NCBI RefSeq assembly: GCF_000002995.4
Contig: NW_025062478.1
Coordinates: 8,532,001-8,596,000 of the forward strand
Direction of reading: 5' to 3'
Length of the DNA stretch: 64,000 nucleotides
Source of the DNA: Brugia malayi
Taxonomy: Eukaryota; Nematoda; Chromadorea; Rhabditida; Onchocercidae
The position numbers were made by a program, and so were the translations under genes. How positions within the stretch are numbered: the stretch's first letter is position 1; each line of letters begins with the position of its first letter. The notes under the pieces are model-generated. The model worked only from the letters and a program-made list of their open reading frames with translations. It made no database searches and was not told where the DNA came from. Positions 53,751 to 64,000 of this stretch are shown here, piece by piece.

Positions 53751-55011
53751 TCATGACCCTGGATATGTATTAAAATTGCCTTTCAATACACCACGTGGAG
53801 TACCGTCGTCATTAAATCGGACTCGGCTTCGATTAGCATATGAGGACGCTGAAGATCCACCATAAAGTTCTGATTCATCTCGAAACTGTGGTGGATGCGT
53901 GCTGAATACTATCGTTCCCATCGGAATCCCGAATCCGCCTAGAAAAGATAGCAAATATTAATAAATATAGGAAAAACTTAATCAGCTAAAGGTATAATTT
54001 TTGAAGAGATTACAGCATAATGGATAGAATCCGGTATCGTTTACGGATTCGTACAACTGTGGATTACGTCGTCGATGAAGCCAACATCCGTTGCAAAGAA
54101 GGCAACAGAAGAGTGAGCAAAGAACACTCAGGATTATGCTAATGATCAATCCAATAATAAGTAATGTGTAGTCAATCCTGAAACAAACTTTATTTCGACC
54201 AATAGTTGAAAATTTTAAGAATTGGCCAAACCTAATTTGAGTTGTTTCTTACCTCTGAAAAATGTGTCTGTAATAATTAGTTTAATGACTTCACATTTTA
54301 ATTCTGGGCTAGGAAATGTTAACAAGCAAATTTCTCAGACAAAAATATCATATTTTAGAGAAATGATTTTTTCACTTTTTCCAATTTTATTCAGCAACTG
54401 ATATCCAAATATACTCAAATCTCAAGAAATGTTTTGGAACGTTCATAGCATACTGAAAAATACTGCCATAAGCAATGAAACGCTGTGATCGATCATGTCC
54501 TGAGGTCGTATCACGAACAACAATTTCATTGTCCTCCAATCCACAACAGAAATAATCCTGGAAATCTAAATCATTTGAATGATAAATTTAAGTTTTAGCA
54601 AAGCTTACCCATTTTGATTAATTGCGTACTGCAAGGTTTTACAGATATTTGAGCCTAAAACCTCAAAACTTGAAATGTGGTTTGGAAAAGATCATTGCAA
54701 TATAAGAATCTAAGCACAGTAACAGGCAAATGTCTAAAGAAATCGAAGCGACAAAACAACCGCTGTTATTGAATTTTTGAACCATTTTAAATGAGTTTTC
54801 TCTACCTATTTTAAAAAAAGACAATAAAAATAATTTTTAAAATTTAGCATTTTTGTAAAAGCATGAAGCTTACCTCAAAAGTAACATCCAAACTTTTGCA
54901 ACATGCAATCGTGCACGTCAGCACTTCACCACGTTTATTTGGCGGACATTTGACGGTTGCGTAACAAATTGTCGTCAGTACAAAAAATACTATTGCAATT
55001 ACTTTAAGCAT
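53751..55011 (-). CDS. small Cys-rich type I membrane protein (Shisa-like layout)
   Basis: Predicted single-pass membrane protein of 197 residues from four exons: 55011-54874, 54557-54454, 54177-54014, 53938-53751; all phases agree. A signal peptide (KVIAIVFFVLTTICYA) is followed by a short ectodomain with two CC pairs (TCTIACCKS, DYFCCGLED), a hydrophobic span (YTLLIIGLIISIILSVL), then a Cys cluster at the membrane face (CSLFCCLLCNGC), a basic stop-transfer WLHRRR, and a Ser/Tyr/Arg-rich cytoplasmic tail. This order resembles Shisa-type adaptor proteins, but I cannot claim orthology. The juxtamembrane cysteines look suited to palmitoylation (inference). The ATG lies 1 nt after TCTTTCAG, a likely trans-splice site. 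It is 7 kb upstream of the PKD start on the same strand. Confidence 0.8.
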
Positions 55012-56040
55012 TCTGAAAGAAGAAAATATGAAATTAGGATAAAAGAAAATATGTATTAAAATTCAAACAAAAGGGTTAATTGTTGAGATAGGATTGACAG
55101 AGCGTGCGCTTGTGGACCATTGTCTGTGTAATTCCATTACCGCCGATGATTGTAAATGTTGAAAGTGGTGGAAATAGAAAAAGGTGTTCTCCCGTTTCCA
55201 GTTTTTTTTTTTTTTTGATAACTAACTCACATTGATTGATGTTTACTTTCTGAAAACGAAATGCTGTGAAATTAAGAGAAGAAAAAAATCATGAGAAAAT
55301 CACCAATATACCAAGCAGTAATAAAATTCCATCTAGTAATTCGTAAATATTTAGAGGAATTGCCAATACTCTTCATTTCAAAATTTCTTTTTTAATCTAT
55401 TAGTACTTAATTAATTTCCAAGTATGGTCGTTTATGTTGATATTTAGCAACATGTATTACATTAGGTGACAACTGTCATAGATCAGAAGTTCCAGAATGC
55501 TTGAGTGACCGTAGATAGGCATTTATTATCTCTATCACTCATTTATTTCATTTACTGAAAGAAAATTTTTCTACGATTGACTTTTCTTTGACTAATAAGA
55601 TGTCATTTAAGACAATTAATTTGTCATTTAAAGTATTGAATGATCTTACAAACTTCTAATTGCCTAAGCACACAATCTTCTATATAGCCTGATTATAATG
55701 GCCAAGCATAATGATAATAGCAGTTTGTCTTAATGAATCATAAAGACAAAAACTGAAAGATGACAAATGATCCTAGAATAAACCTAAGAAAAACATGAAG
55801 CGAGCGGGGTCTGCGTCTAGGAAGCAATGAGCAGAAAATAAAACATTCGAGAGAAAACAAGTTTTCGTGACTCATTTCAGAATCGATCTTTGAGAATACT
55901 AATGGCAATGTGTTTCTTCTCGATCAAAATGTTATCTATTCTTGCTAAGTTTCTTTTATTTCCTACAGTTAATTTATACTTGTTAGCATAATAAGTTGTG
56001 ACCATTACTGCTAATAAATCATTTTGCTTGTTGATTTAGA

Positions 56041-56238
56041 TAGCTAGAAATTTAGTTGTAGATTAATCTGATAGAGCTAGAAATTTAGTAGTAGATTAAT
56101 CTGATAGAGCTAGAAATTTAGTTGTAGATTAATCTGATAGAGCTAGAAATTTAGTTGTAGATTAATCTGATAGAGCTAGAAATTTAGTTGTAGATTAATC
56201 TGATAGAGCTAGAAATTTAGTTGTAGATTAATCTGATA
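56041..56238 (+). repeat. 33-bp minisatellite, six copies
   Basis: Unit: AGCTAGAAATTTAGTTGTAG then ATTAATCTGATAG. Six head-to-tail units are almost identical; unit 2 has GTAGTAG for GTTGTAG and the first and last edges differ slightly. Near-identity points to recent expansion or homogenisation. Confidence 0.97.
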
Positions 56239-56249
56239 TAAGTTGAAAT

Positions 56250-56340
56250 GCAACTTAAATTTCTAAAAATTAAAAACTAGAGGAAAGTTCCATATATAAC
56301 TTAAATTTCTAAAAATTAAAAATTAGGGGAAAGTTCCGTA
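56250..56340 (+). repeat. 46-bp tandem duplication
   Basis: Two adjacent units (about 56252-56297 and 56298-56340) share AACTTAAATTTCTAAAAATT and GGAAAGTTCC, with two or three differences. It starts about 12 bp after the minisatellite. Confidence 0.9.
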
Positions 56341-57636
56341 TCAATAATTGCTGTGGAAAAAGAAAATGAAGTTTTGTTTCACAAGCATTTATTTTCAGGA
56401 ATTTTTAATGAAATGCAAATAATGCAAGAAATGAAACATATATATATATATATATAAAAGAGAATTCAGATGAACTAAAAATACAAAGATTATTTCAATG
56501 TGAACATCAAAATAATTGAAAACAAATGTAAACTGCAATCTCTTAATTTTAATGCATTTACACTTAAAGTGTCAAAGCATATACCGAAAATATTCCCTGT
56601 GGTTTACTTCTGGGAAAGGAATGTCTTAAAATACGATATGGACTGTTGCCGGAATAAAATGGATGGAAAGTACTACCAACAGTCCAACTAAAAATTGCAT
56701 TGTTTCAGACCTACTTAATGACATAAAATTTCAGATCTGTAATGACGTAAACTTCTAAAAGTGAACCGTTGATGTAATGTGAGTCAGTCAAGTTCAATTT
56801 CTTCTTTTGAAACACAAATAAAAAGATCTTTGAACAACATCAATCGATAATAACATTTTACCTTCGGTGCTGAAATTAAGTTGTTGCAAGAAATGTCAAA
56901 CTTTCTGAAGTGTTGCATATCCAGAATATGTTAATGATTGCATCCATGAAAATTTTTCTCTTCAAGCACAAAGTTGAATTTACGACTATTCACATGATGA
57001 CCCCTATTTCTATTGCAATATTTGTGGTATTTTCAACATTAAAACTTTTGACAACTGATTGCTACGAACTGAGATAATTTAAGCGAAATATTCGACAATG
57101 TCCCCATTGAGTAAAATGTTAAAAAGATTGTACTTGAATAACTTTCCGGAAATCTGGACAACCCGAACCGTAACATCAATGTAATCTGATTTAAACAAAA
57201 AGAAAGAGATTTACAGTGAACAAAAACTGCACATTATATTTTACATTTTTATAGATTCTCTAATACAATTGTTAATATATTACAAAAAAGAAAAAAAATG
57301 TTTCAAATTTATTGCATTTCCTACTTGAAATAAATTCTTTATGTATCTGCAATTAACGTTGGATGAAACGAATAGTTTTTGAATTCTCGAGTTGATTAAA
57401 AAAGAGTTAATTGGAGGTAGGAAAAAAATAAGCAATTCGAGTAACGAATTGGAAAGTAACAATAATTTCTTTGAGATATTAATTAAGAAAAATTTATTTA
57501 TGAAGTAACGATTCTTTGATTCGGTTTGTCAAACTTTCAACATCGTTTTTTCACTAGCGGACTATAAATAGCGGAAAATTCAGTTGCAACTGCAAAATGA
57601 AAAATCTAATTAGGATGATGGGAAATGAAAATGACT

Positions 57637-57795
57637 ATTAATAGTAAAAATGATAATGGTAATAACAATGATAATAATAACAATAATAATGATAATAATA
57701 ATAGTAACATAGTAATAATAATAATGGCAATAATAACGATAATAGTAATAACAATAATAATAATAGTAATAATAGCAATAATAATACTAATGAAT
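57637..57795 (+). repeat. imperfect (AAT)n trinucleotide tract
   Basis: About 160 bp dominated by AAT/ATA units with scattered G and C substitutions (ATG, ACA, AGT). No coding frame is implied. Confidence 0.9.
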
Positions 57796-58202
57796 TAATT
57801 TCGTTTCATTTCCAAAAATGGAGCAATATTATGAAATAAAATAAATTGGCAAAAGAGAAATCAATGCCAAGCAAAACAAAAATTATAAGGCTTGAAACTG
57901 TTTAATAAACAAATACCCGATTAATACGATTGAAAGCTGATAAATGATAAAGCAGCGATGAAAATTAAAAAAGAAAAAGAAAATTGTTAAAACTTCAGGT
58001 TTTTTGCGTAAGATATGCTCCATATCCAACTTGATACTGAATTCATTAAACTAAAGTAATGATAATCAGAAATGACTTTCTGTTAAAAAATGATACAGGT
58101 AGTTTTTGATATTGAGAAGAAGAGAAAGAAAGCACTTACGAAGGAAGAGAGGACGAGGAGAGAGAGAAAGAGTTATAAGAAATAAAAATGAAAATGATGA
58201 AA

Positions 58203-61200
58203 TTACGATGCTTGCATCTCTTTCCTTTTGATGTCAAAATTTCTAACAGTGAATGTTCGTCGCATTTTAAGTTCAGAAATGTGTTGCAATAGTTCCCTCA
58301 ATTGCTCTATAATCGGATCAGTATATTCATATAGCCATTCATCGATTGTATTTTTCCGGAAAATTGGCTGCATCAAAGACTGGATCATTTTGGTCTAAGA
58401 TTGAAAATGGTTTTTATGTTAAATAAATAAATATGTATGTAAGAATATTAATGGTTTATAATTAAATTCTAAATTCTCCAAAGGATAAAATATTTTCCGT
58501 TATTTTCTTATTAACTCGTTCTTCTCACCTGTCCGTCCTCGTTTTCTTCTTTGCAAACCAGAAATGAAAATGCATACTTCCAAAATTACTAACTTTTCAT
58601 GCTGTGCCAGAAAAATAACATACCAAATTAAGCATGTCACTAATATGCATTTCAATGATGCTTTTCATTTGCAGCAAATACCACAACTGGGTGTAACCAT
58701 GGTGTACATTGAATCGATTGAGCCAACCTTTTACCTGGTGACTCTCAAAAACTTCACTTTTGATCACTTTGATATGATTACGTAAGGAATGAATAACACT
58801 GAATAATTCAACACCTGTAATTCCTCCTTCTCATATAGCAGTAGATAAGATGACCAAAATAAAGAATCTCAATTCTCCTATTCTTTAATTCAGATCAATC
58901 CAATTGATATTATTTTACACCAATGACAATGTCATCGCTTGATAATGCTGATCTCACAAATAATTAACACAAAAAATCAGGTTAAAATTTTTAGTAACCG
59001 ATGTCGTACACCTGTATGCATATAATGCATTCAGATTAATAAGAAAGAAATGCTCATAAACACATGTTTGATATCGAATTAATTATAAATATATAAAAAA
59101 ACCTGGGAAGTCGCAGGAATCAAATGAATGCATGTATTCTAATGAGATTCTTGATGTACAATTCAGTGCAGCAGTGACAGATTTAATTATCGATTGAGTA
59201 GAAAGTTTATCACCTGCTTTTGCTACCTGAACAAATTAATGGCAGCAAATGTCATAATATTGAGATTAAAAGAAAAAGCAGACGCAGCCATCTTGAAAAA
59301 TGTTCAGTGACATAAAAGTACTACAAAGTTGAGTGGATAAAATTTTTTTTCTGTCTAATTTATGTTAGTTAATTGTTTTTCCATTTAATTGTTTAATTAT
59401 TTTTCTATTTAATTAATTATGAAAATTTTTAAAAAATGTTGAGTGAGATCATTTAGATTGCCCAATCATTCCTATCTTTCATAAGCATCTAAGAAATGTC
59501 ATTTGTTTCACATGCAAGATAGTATCTTCTCAACTTGCTTTAAAGTTTGGAGAAAACATTCCACAGTCACAATGCGTACATTTCATCCATTAATGTTGAT
59601 TCAGATTAGGTCTTAAAATTTAAGTATTTCTAATTCAAATTTTGATAACTTTGAATTGAAAATATTTTTGATGGAGTACTAACTTACTAGAAGATTTAAC
59701 ACAACTGATGGAAGTGCTACCGGAAGAAGTTCGCATAATACTGCAAAGTGATCATATCGTTGCCAACCGGTTATGATTAAACCTCGGAATGTACGAAATA
59801 ATGTGCCATATGTCTAAAGTTTAGCAAAAATATATTTCAAATGTTAACAGTTTCCTTTTACACTTCTCTGCTTTACTAAAATGGTTGTATCGATTGTCTC
59901 TAGTAATTTGGCGACTTCACATAGCTACGAAAATTGAATTCAGTTTTAGTATTGAATTTTGATCATAAGCTTAGATCTTGAATTTAATTTAGACTTGCAT
60001 GGCAATAGAAGGGAAACAGGAAAATATTAAAAGTAGGAATAAAATTTTGTATGTTTATAATTAACCATAGATTATTTGCATTAGCTATTGTAGTGAGGCA
60101 AATGGCAATTTCAATTAAGCATTAAAAGATTAGAAGTGCACATAAGATAGTTCAGCTAGAAATAATAAGGAAGAACTGCAATGCTATGTTTCTTTTTTTT
60201 TTTTTTTGAGAAAAAAAGTAACCCAAAAAAGAACGTCTTGACAAATATCTAATGATTCTAGAATTCAATAAGCGCAAATGTCGTGTACAGTGGTCATCCA
60301 TCTAGCATTAGATTAATAAATCTTCACTTCTGCAGCCCACTTTTTAAATTTTCATTTCATAAATTGAAGTGTATTTAATTGTTTCATTTTTGCTGCTTGC
60401 AATGAAGAAATGCTCTCATCAAAACATTTAAATTTGATTTGCTACAAAATTCTAATCATTCCGCTGTGGTAATTTCTTTCTAACAAAGCTATTTAATATT
60501 CAGTTTCAATTTCAAATTTTCAATTTTTCAGCATCAAAAGGGATCTTTTTTACCTTAGCTCAAAACAGGTAGCGAAATAATATTCAACAAACGCACTCAT
60601 CTATAGAGTTACTACATCACTGAGAAAGTAGTTAGAAGTTTGACATTGATTAACACTTAGATCTTGAATTTTATGTAAATATTATTATTGAACATTAAAA
60701 AGAACTTACTTTCCGATGTGTAATCCATGACTTATTGTTTCGAAAATAATGCTTCAAATCCAAAAACGCTGATAATGGTCCATTGGCTCCTTTGTAAGCG
60801 GATGAGCCCCAAACTATTGGGAATTTTGCAGCCAGAGAATTCCATGTGAACTCTTGCAAAATAGATTAGTTTTACCTTGCAAAATAATCAAAAAAATCTT
60901 TAAAGTTTCATAAAATACGCATTTGCCAATAATTTTAACAAAAGTCTCTGAAATTTTCCAGAAGATTCCCAAAATTTTTGAGAAAGAATATTTAGAAGAA
61001 AGTTCACTGAGATAATATTTCACTAGGATCTTTGTCTATCGTAATTATGATACATACTTTGCAAGCATTATTCTGCGATACAAATAAATTCAAAGATTAT
61101 ACCATTTTGCTGCTGCAACGTTTCGGAATAATCCCAAACCACCACTTCTAAGAGTTGATCCAGATGATAGAACTCGATCAATGAAGATTCAAATAATTTA

Positions 61201-63558
61201 ATCATATCGTACCATGCTAACACTCTGGAATCTATGCTTCCTGTATAATTAGTTTCTGATGTTAATGAAAAAAAAAAAAGAACTTTTGTTGCTATTAAGC
61301 ATAAATTAGCTGCGTTTGAAATAAAGGTAATCACCTTCTTACCTGACATTTGGAATTAGAGTTTTGATGTAATTTGCAATTTTTGCTAAATGCATTGCTG
61401 CAAGATTATCTTTTCCCTTATTTTTATTTTCTTTAAGCCATCGACGATCTTTCAAACATTCACCGAACTGAAAAGCATCATTTGATGGAATTTTACTTAA
61501 AAATGCATTTAAAAATGGTTCAATCGATTCTTTTAAGATGCATAAAACGACTGTCTGATGATCACAGTTTTGCAAGTTTAAATTTTGTGGAATTAAAATT
61601 TCCAGTGGAAATGTAAAATGAAGCAAAAAACCTGGAAAGCTTCGTCAGCACCAATGTGAAAATACGTTATTCCGAATGGTTGATGAAACTGGACAACCTG
61701 CCGTATAGCGTCCAAAATTACTGAAACACCATCATCATCTGCTAAACAGATGACCTGTAATTAACTTTCATAGATGGCATTATTCTTACGTTTAAAGATG
61801 AAAATATATTTGAAACAAACTAAAGATAATTTAGTTGAGTTTAACGCTATCATTCTAAATATACATTTAATTGGTTCAAGGCAACCTGTACCTGTGGGAA
61901 CATGTCGTTTTGTCGGTATTGCCTAAATTTTTCAACTTTAAGAATCCATTCTAAATGTCCAAAAGTTGGCACAAGCGGTATAACATCAAGCTTGAGTGAT
62001 TTGGCTGTTTCCAAAAAATCACGAACTTCTTCCACCGTGTAAGCATCACTATTACGATTCTCTGCTAAGATACCACTGAATGGAAATGTATCTTCCCATT
62101 CTAGCAAAATTCCTGAAATATAATTTTTTTTCTTTTCAACCTAAACCACTAGTCTGGAATTACTACTTATGCAATTCAAGCAAATTTTGGATAATCTAAA
62201 GAAGGAAGTTATAAACAATAAAACTATAGCATGAAATCAAATACCGATAAAGCGAACAGTTCAAGCTAAAAAGAATGTTTATTTTCGATAAAACAAACTA
62301 AAGACAAACCAGTAGCGCCATTCGCTTTTATAAGCCTTAATACTTCCTTCAAATATGATATTTTTGGTGCAGCACCTTTCAAATCAAAATGAATAATCCT
62401 ATTTGCATAAAATGATTCCTGGAAACTTAGGACGATAAATAAAAATTTATTGCAACTCAAATTTTAAAGGAATGAACGCTATTTTTAATGAGAAAACAAC
62501 GAAAACAAAAATATTTATTTAGTTGAAAGAAGAAATTTTAAGGCTCGTTAACAGCATCTAAAATCCCGTTTCACATTTCTATGGTTTATTAAATAATTAC
62601 AAATCGACTAAGGTCGGACAACTGAAGAAAAGAAGAAAATAATGCCATGATTTTCAATATCGAATTCATTCAGTTGAACTAGAAATTAGAAAGCATTCTA
62701 AGACGAAATTATAATTCTAAATGGATATACATCGTAAGAAGCTTTAGTGCTATTTTGCGCTTCATCCTGCTTTTGTATTCTCACTGAATGTAGTGATGTT
62801 AATGACTGCTTAAACGGTGCTACCGTTTCCAGTTTAGACTTCCGGTCATCCTTTTTTTCAGCCAGTTCCTGGACAGATGTTTCCTAAAAATTAAGATGAA
62901 CTTTTGCATTAAAAACAACTAATTTTCATACTTATTGTGGCTTAAAAATGTTGTCAATACTAGATTCTTTTTCGATCCACTACTTTGTACGATCCGGGAT
63001 ATCTCGTAACTATGACTCGATTACCGCTTTCTCTTAGATCTAATCCCAGAGCGCGGTTATAATTCACATGAGAAGCTTAATAGATGCATTCATTATAGCA
63101 ATTTGAAAATAGCGTAACAAACATTCCATTTTAGTTTCTGCAAATCCTTTACCGTTTGAAATGAGCTGTGTATTACTTCTTTGCTATCAAAATCTCGAGG
63201 ATATTCCGTGTGTACATCATCTTCCTGAATTAAATTTTGTAACTATTTTCCTTTTTCTTACTCGCATTTCTGTTTAATGATTCATTGACTTCCTTTAATT
63301 AGATTCTTTTACTTAAAAGATCGACCAATTTCTGGCATTGCTTATTTTAAACTAGCAAACTTAATATTTATATATGACTTTTTCGAAAATTAAGTAAAAA
63401 AATGAATGGTCAATGAACAGTACTACCTGCTTATAACTGGGAAGACCGAGAGTAATTTCAAGAATAATACAACAAAATATAAAGATCAAGAATGTTCGGA
63501 GTGTAAAGAACCTCCAAATTCTACATCTGAGCCACCGAGATCGTGAGATGATACTCAT
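58203..63558 (-). CDS. GH20 beta-N-acetylhexosaminidase, HEXD/subgroup-2 type, membrane-anchored
   Basis: Hydrolyses terminal beta-linked GlcNAc/GalNAc. Thirteen exons: 63558-63427, 63224-63153, 62883-62731, 62418-62310, 62112-61892, 61754-61632, 61467-61343, 61224-61103, 60852-60710, 59813-59688, 59226-59103, 58814-58624, 58394-58203; 610 residues, all phases consistent. Residues 19-40 form a hydrophobic segment ([17 protein letters not shown]) after a basic N-terminus, a type II anchor. A charged Lys/Glu/Ser stem follows, then the TIM-barrel: [44 protein letters not shown] with the catalytic pair Asp266-Glu267, and TGWQRYDH. The C-terminal helical tail ([20 protein letters not shown]) matches HEXD. 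By analogy with the C. elegans HEX-2 to HEX-5 group, a secretory-pathway role in N-glycan trimming is likely. The ATG is 3 nt after TTTTTCAG. Confidence 0.94.
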
Positions 63559-63563
63559 AGCCT

Positions 63564-64000
63564 GAAAAATTACCTCAAAATTTTGTAAAATTATATTCAA
63601 ATGCGTGTAACTGTATTAATACGAAAAAAGTAAAAATTAAGTATTTCCTTTTCCATAATAACATTATCAGGAAGCACTTAATTAAGAATGAAACAGATCC
63701 AGAATTCGGTGAAATTCAGAAACAGAAGAAGCATAACCGCTTAAAAAGTATGATAAAAATATCATAAAATGCCTAAAAACTTTTTATCTTCATTTAATGA
63801 AATCTCTTGTTTATTGTTATGCAAATTTTTTTCTTATTATCTGTCTCACTACTTTAACTTACAGAAGATAAAATTAATGAAATTTATTCAAATCGAATTG
63901 TGCTTATTTTCATTTTCTGTTGTTTATAGGTGAAATACTACTGTTTCCATAAATGATACCACTCATATTCATGAAATGCACCACTAGAATTGCTCTATTT
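63564..64000. promoter_or_regulatory. 5' flank of the hexosaminidase gene
   Basis: The last 440 bp are AT-rich and show no coding segment. They should include the hexosaminidase promoter if transcription starts nearby; no element is recognisable. Confidence 0.4.

Larger units (their letters stand above)
55015..58202. other. intergenic stretch rich in tandem repeats
   Basis: About 3.2 kb with no supported gene. A less AT-rich block at 55100-55200 is the likely promoter of the membrane-protein gene. It holds a 33-bp minisatellite, an adjacent 46-bp duplication, a short (AT)n run at 56439-56455 and an imperfect (AAT)n tract, listed separately. Confidence 0.6.

Noticed and set aside
58564..58785. 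Plus-strand open frame over hexosaminidase exon 12
   Set aside because: Shadow of the minus-strand coding exon, which continues the HEXD homology in frame.
1..64000. CRISPR arrays, bacterial operons, Wolbachia insertions or DNA transposase genes
   Set aside because: No spaced repeats, no intron-free bacterial-type genes and no transposase or reverse-transcriptase motifs were seen on either strand.

Overview
The window looks like nuclear DNA of a nematode, most likely a clade III (filarial-type) species. The basis is very AT-rich sequence, genes split by many GT-AG introns with short TTTCAG/TTTTAG acceptors, acceptor sites sitting directly in front of several start codons (as expected for spliced-leader trans-splicing), and conserved animal proteins. 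The species assignment is inference; no species-specific marker was identified. I rebuilt the genes exon by exon by hand. In the eight main models every junction keeps frame.

Layout. 1-5.2 kb: local repeats, a possible terminal exon at the left edge, and a small two-exon secreted-peptide candidate (minus). 5.2-5.8 kb: LSm5 (minus). 7.3-9.7 kb: EB1 microtubule plus-end protein, 7 exons (minus). 13.1-17.3 kb: LKB1/STK11 (PAR-4 type) kinase, 9 exons (minus). 17.7-19.8 kb: a four-finger C2H2 zinc-finger protein (minus). 20.7-25.3 kb: a mitochondrial ABCB10-type half transporter, 15 exons (plus, divergent from the zinc-finger gene), with one GC-AG intron. 27.6-46.8 kb: protein kinase D, about 19 kb and 21 exons (minus), including a 7.9 kb intron that contains a phase-compatible candidate alternative exon. 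53.8-55.0 kb: a small Cys-rich type I membrane protein (minus). 58.2-63.6 kb: a GH20 hexosaminidase (HEXD / nematode subgroup-2 type) with an N-terminal membrane anchor, 13 exons (minus).

The genes do not form a pathway cluster. Gaps are too long for a typical nematode operon, so each is probably transcribed on its own. Loose links: LKB1 and PKD are both CAMK-like signalling kinases; ABCB10 is tied to mitochondrial heme and stress handling; the hexosaminidase is expected to trim glycans.

No multi-gene undescribed system was found. The points most worth checking are the candidate alternative exon of PKD, the loss of the first activation-loop serine in PKD, the GC-AG intron in ABCB10, the membrane-anchored hexosaminidase, the LKB1 tail without a CaaX box, and a six-copy 33-bp minisatellite. 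All homology statements come from recognising families by eye, without database searches.
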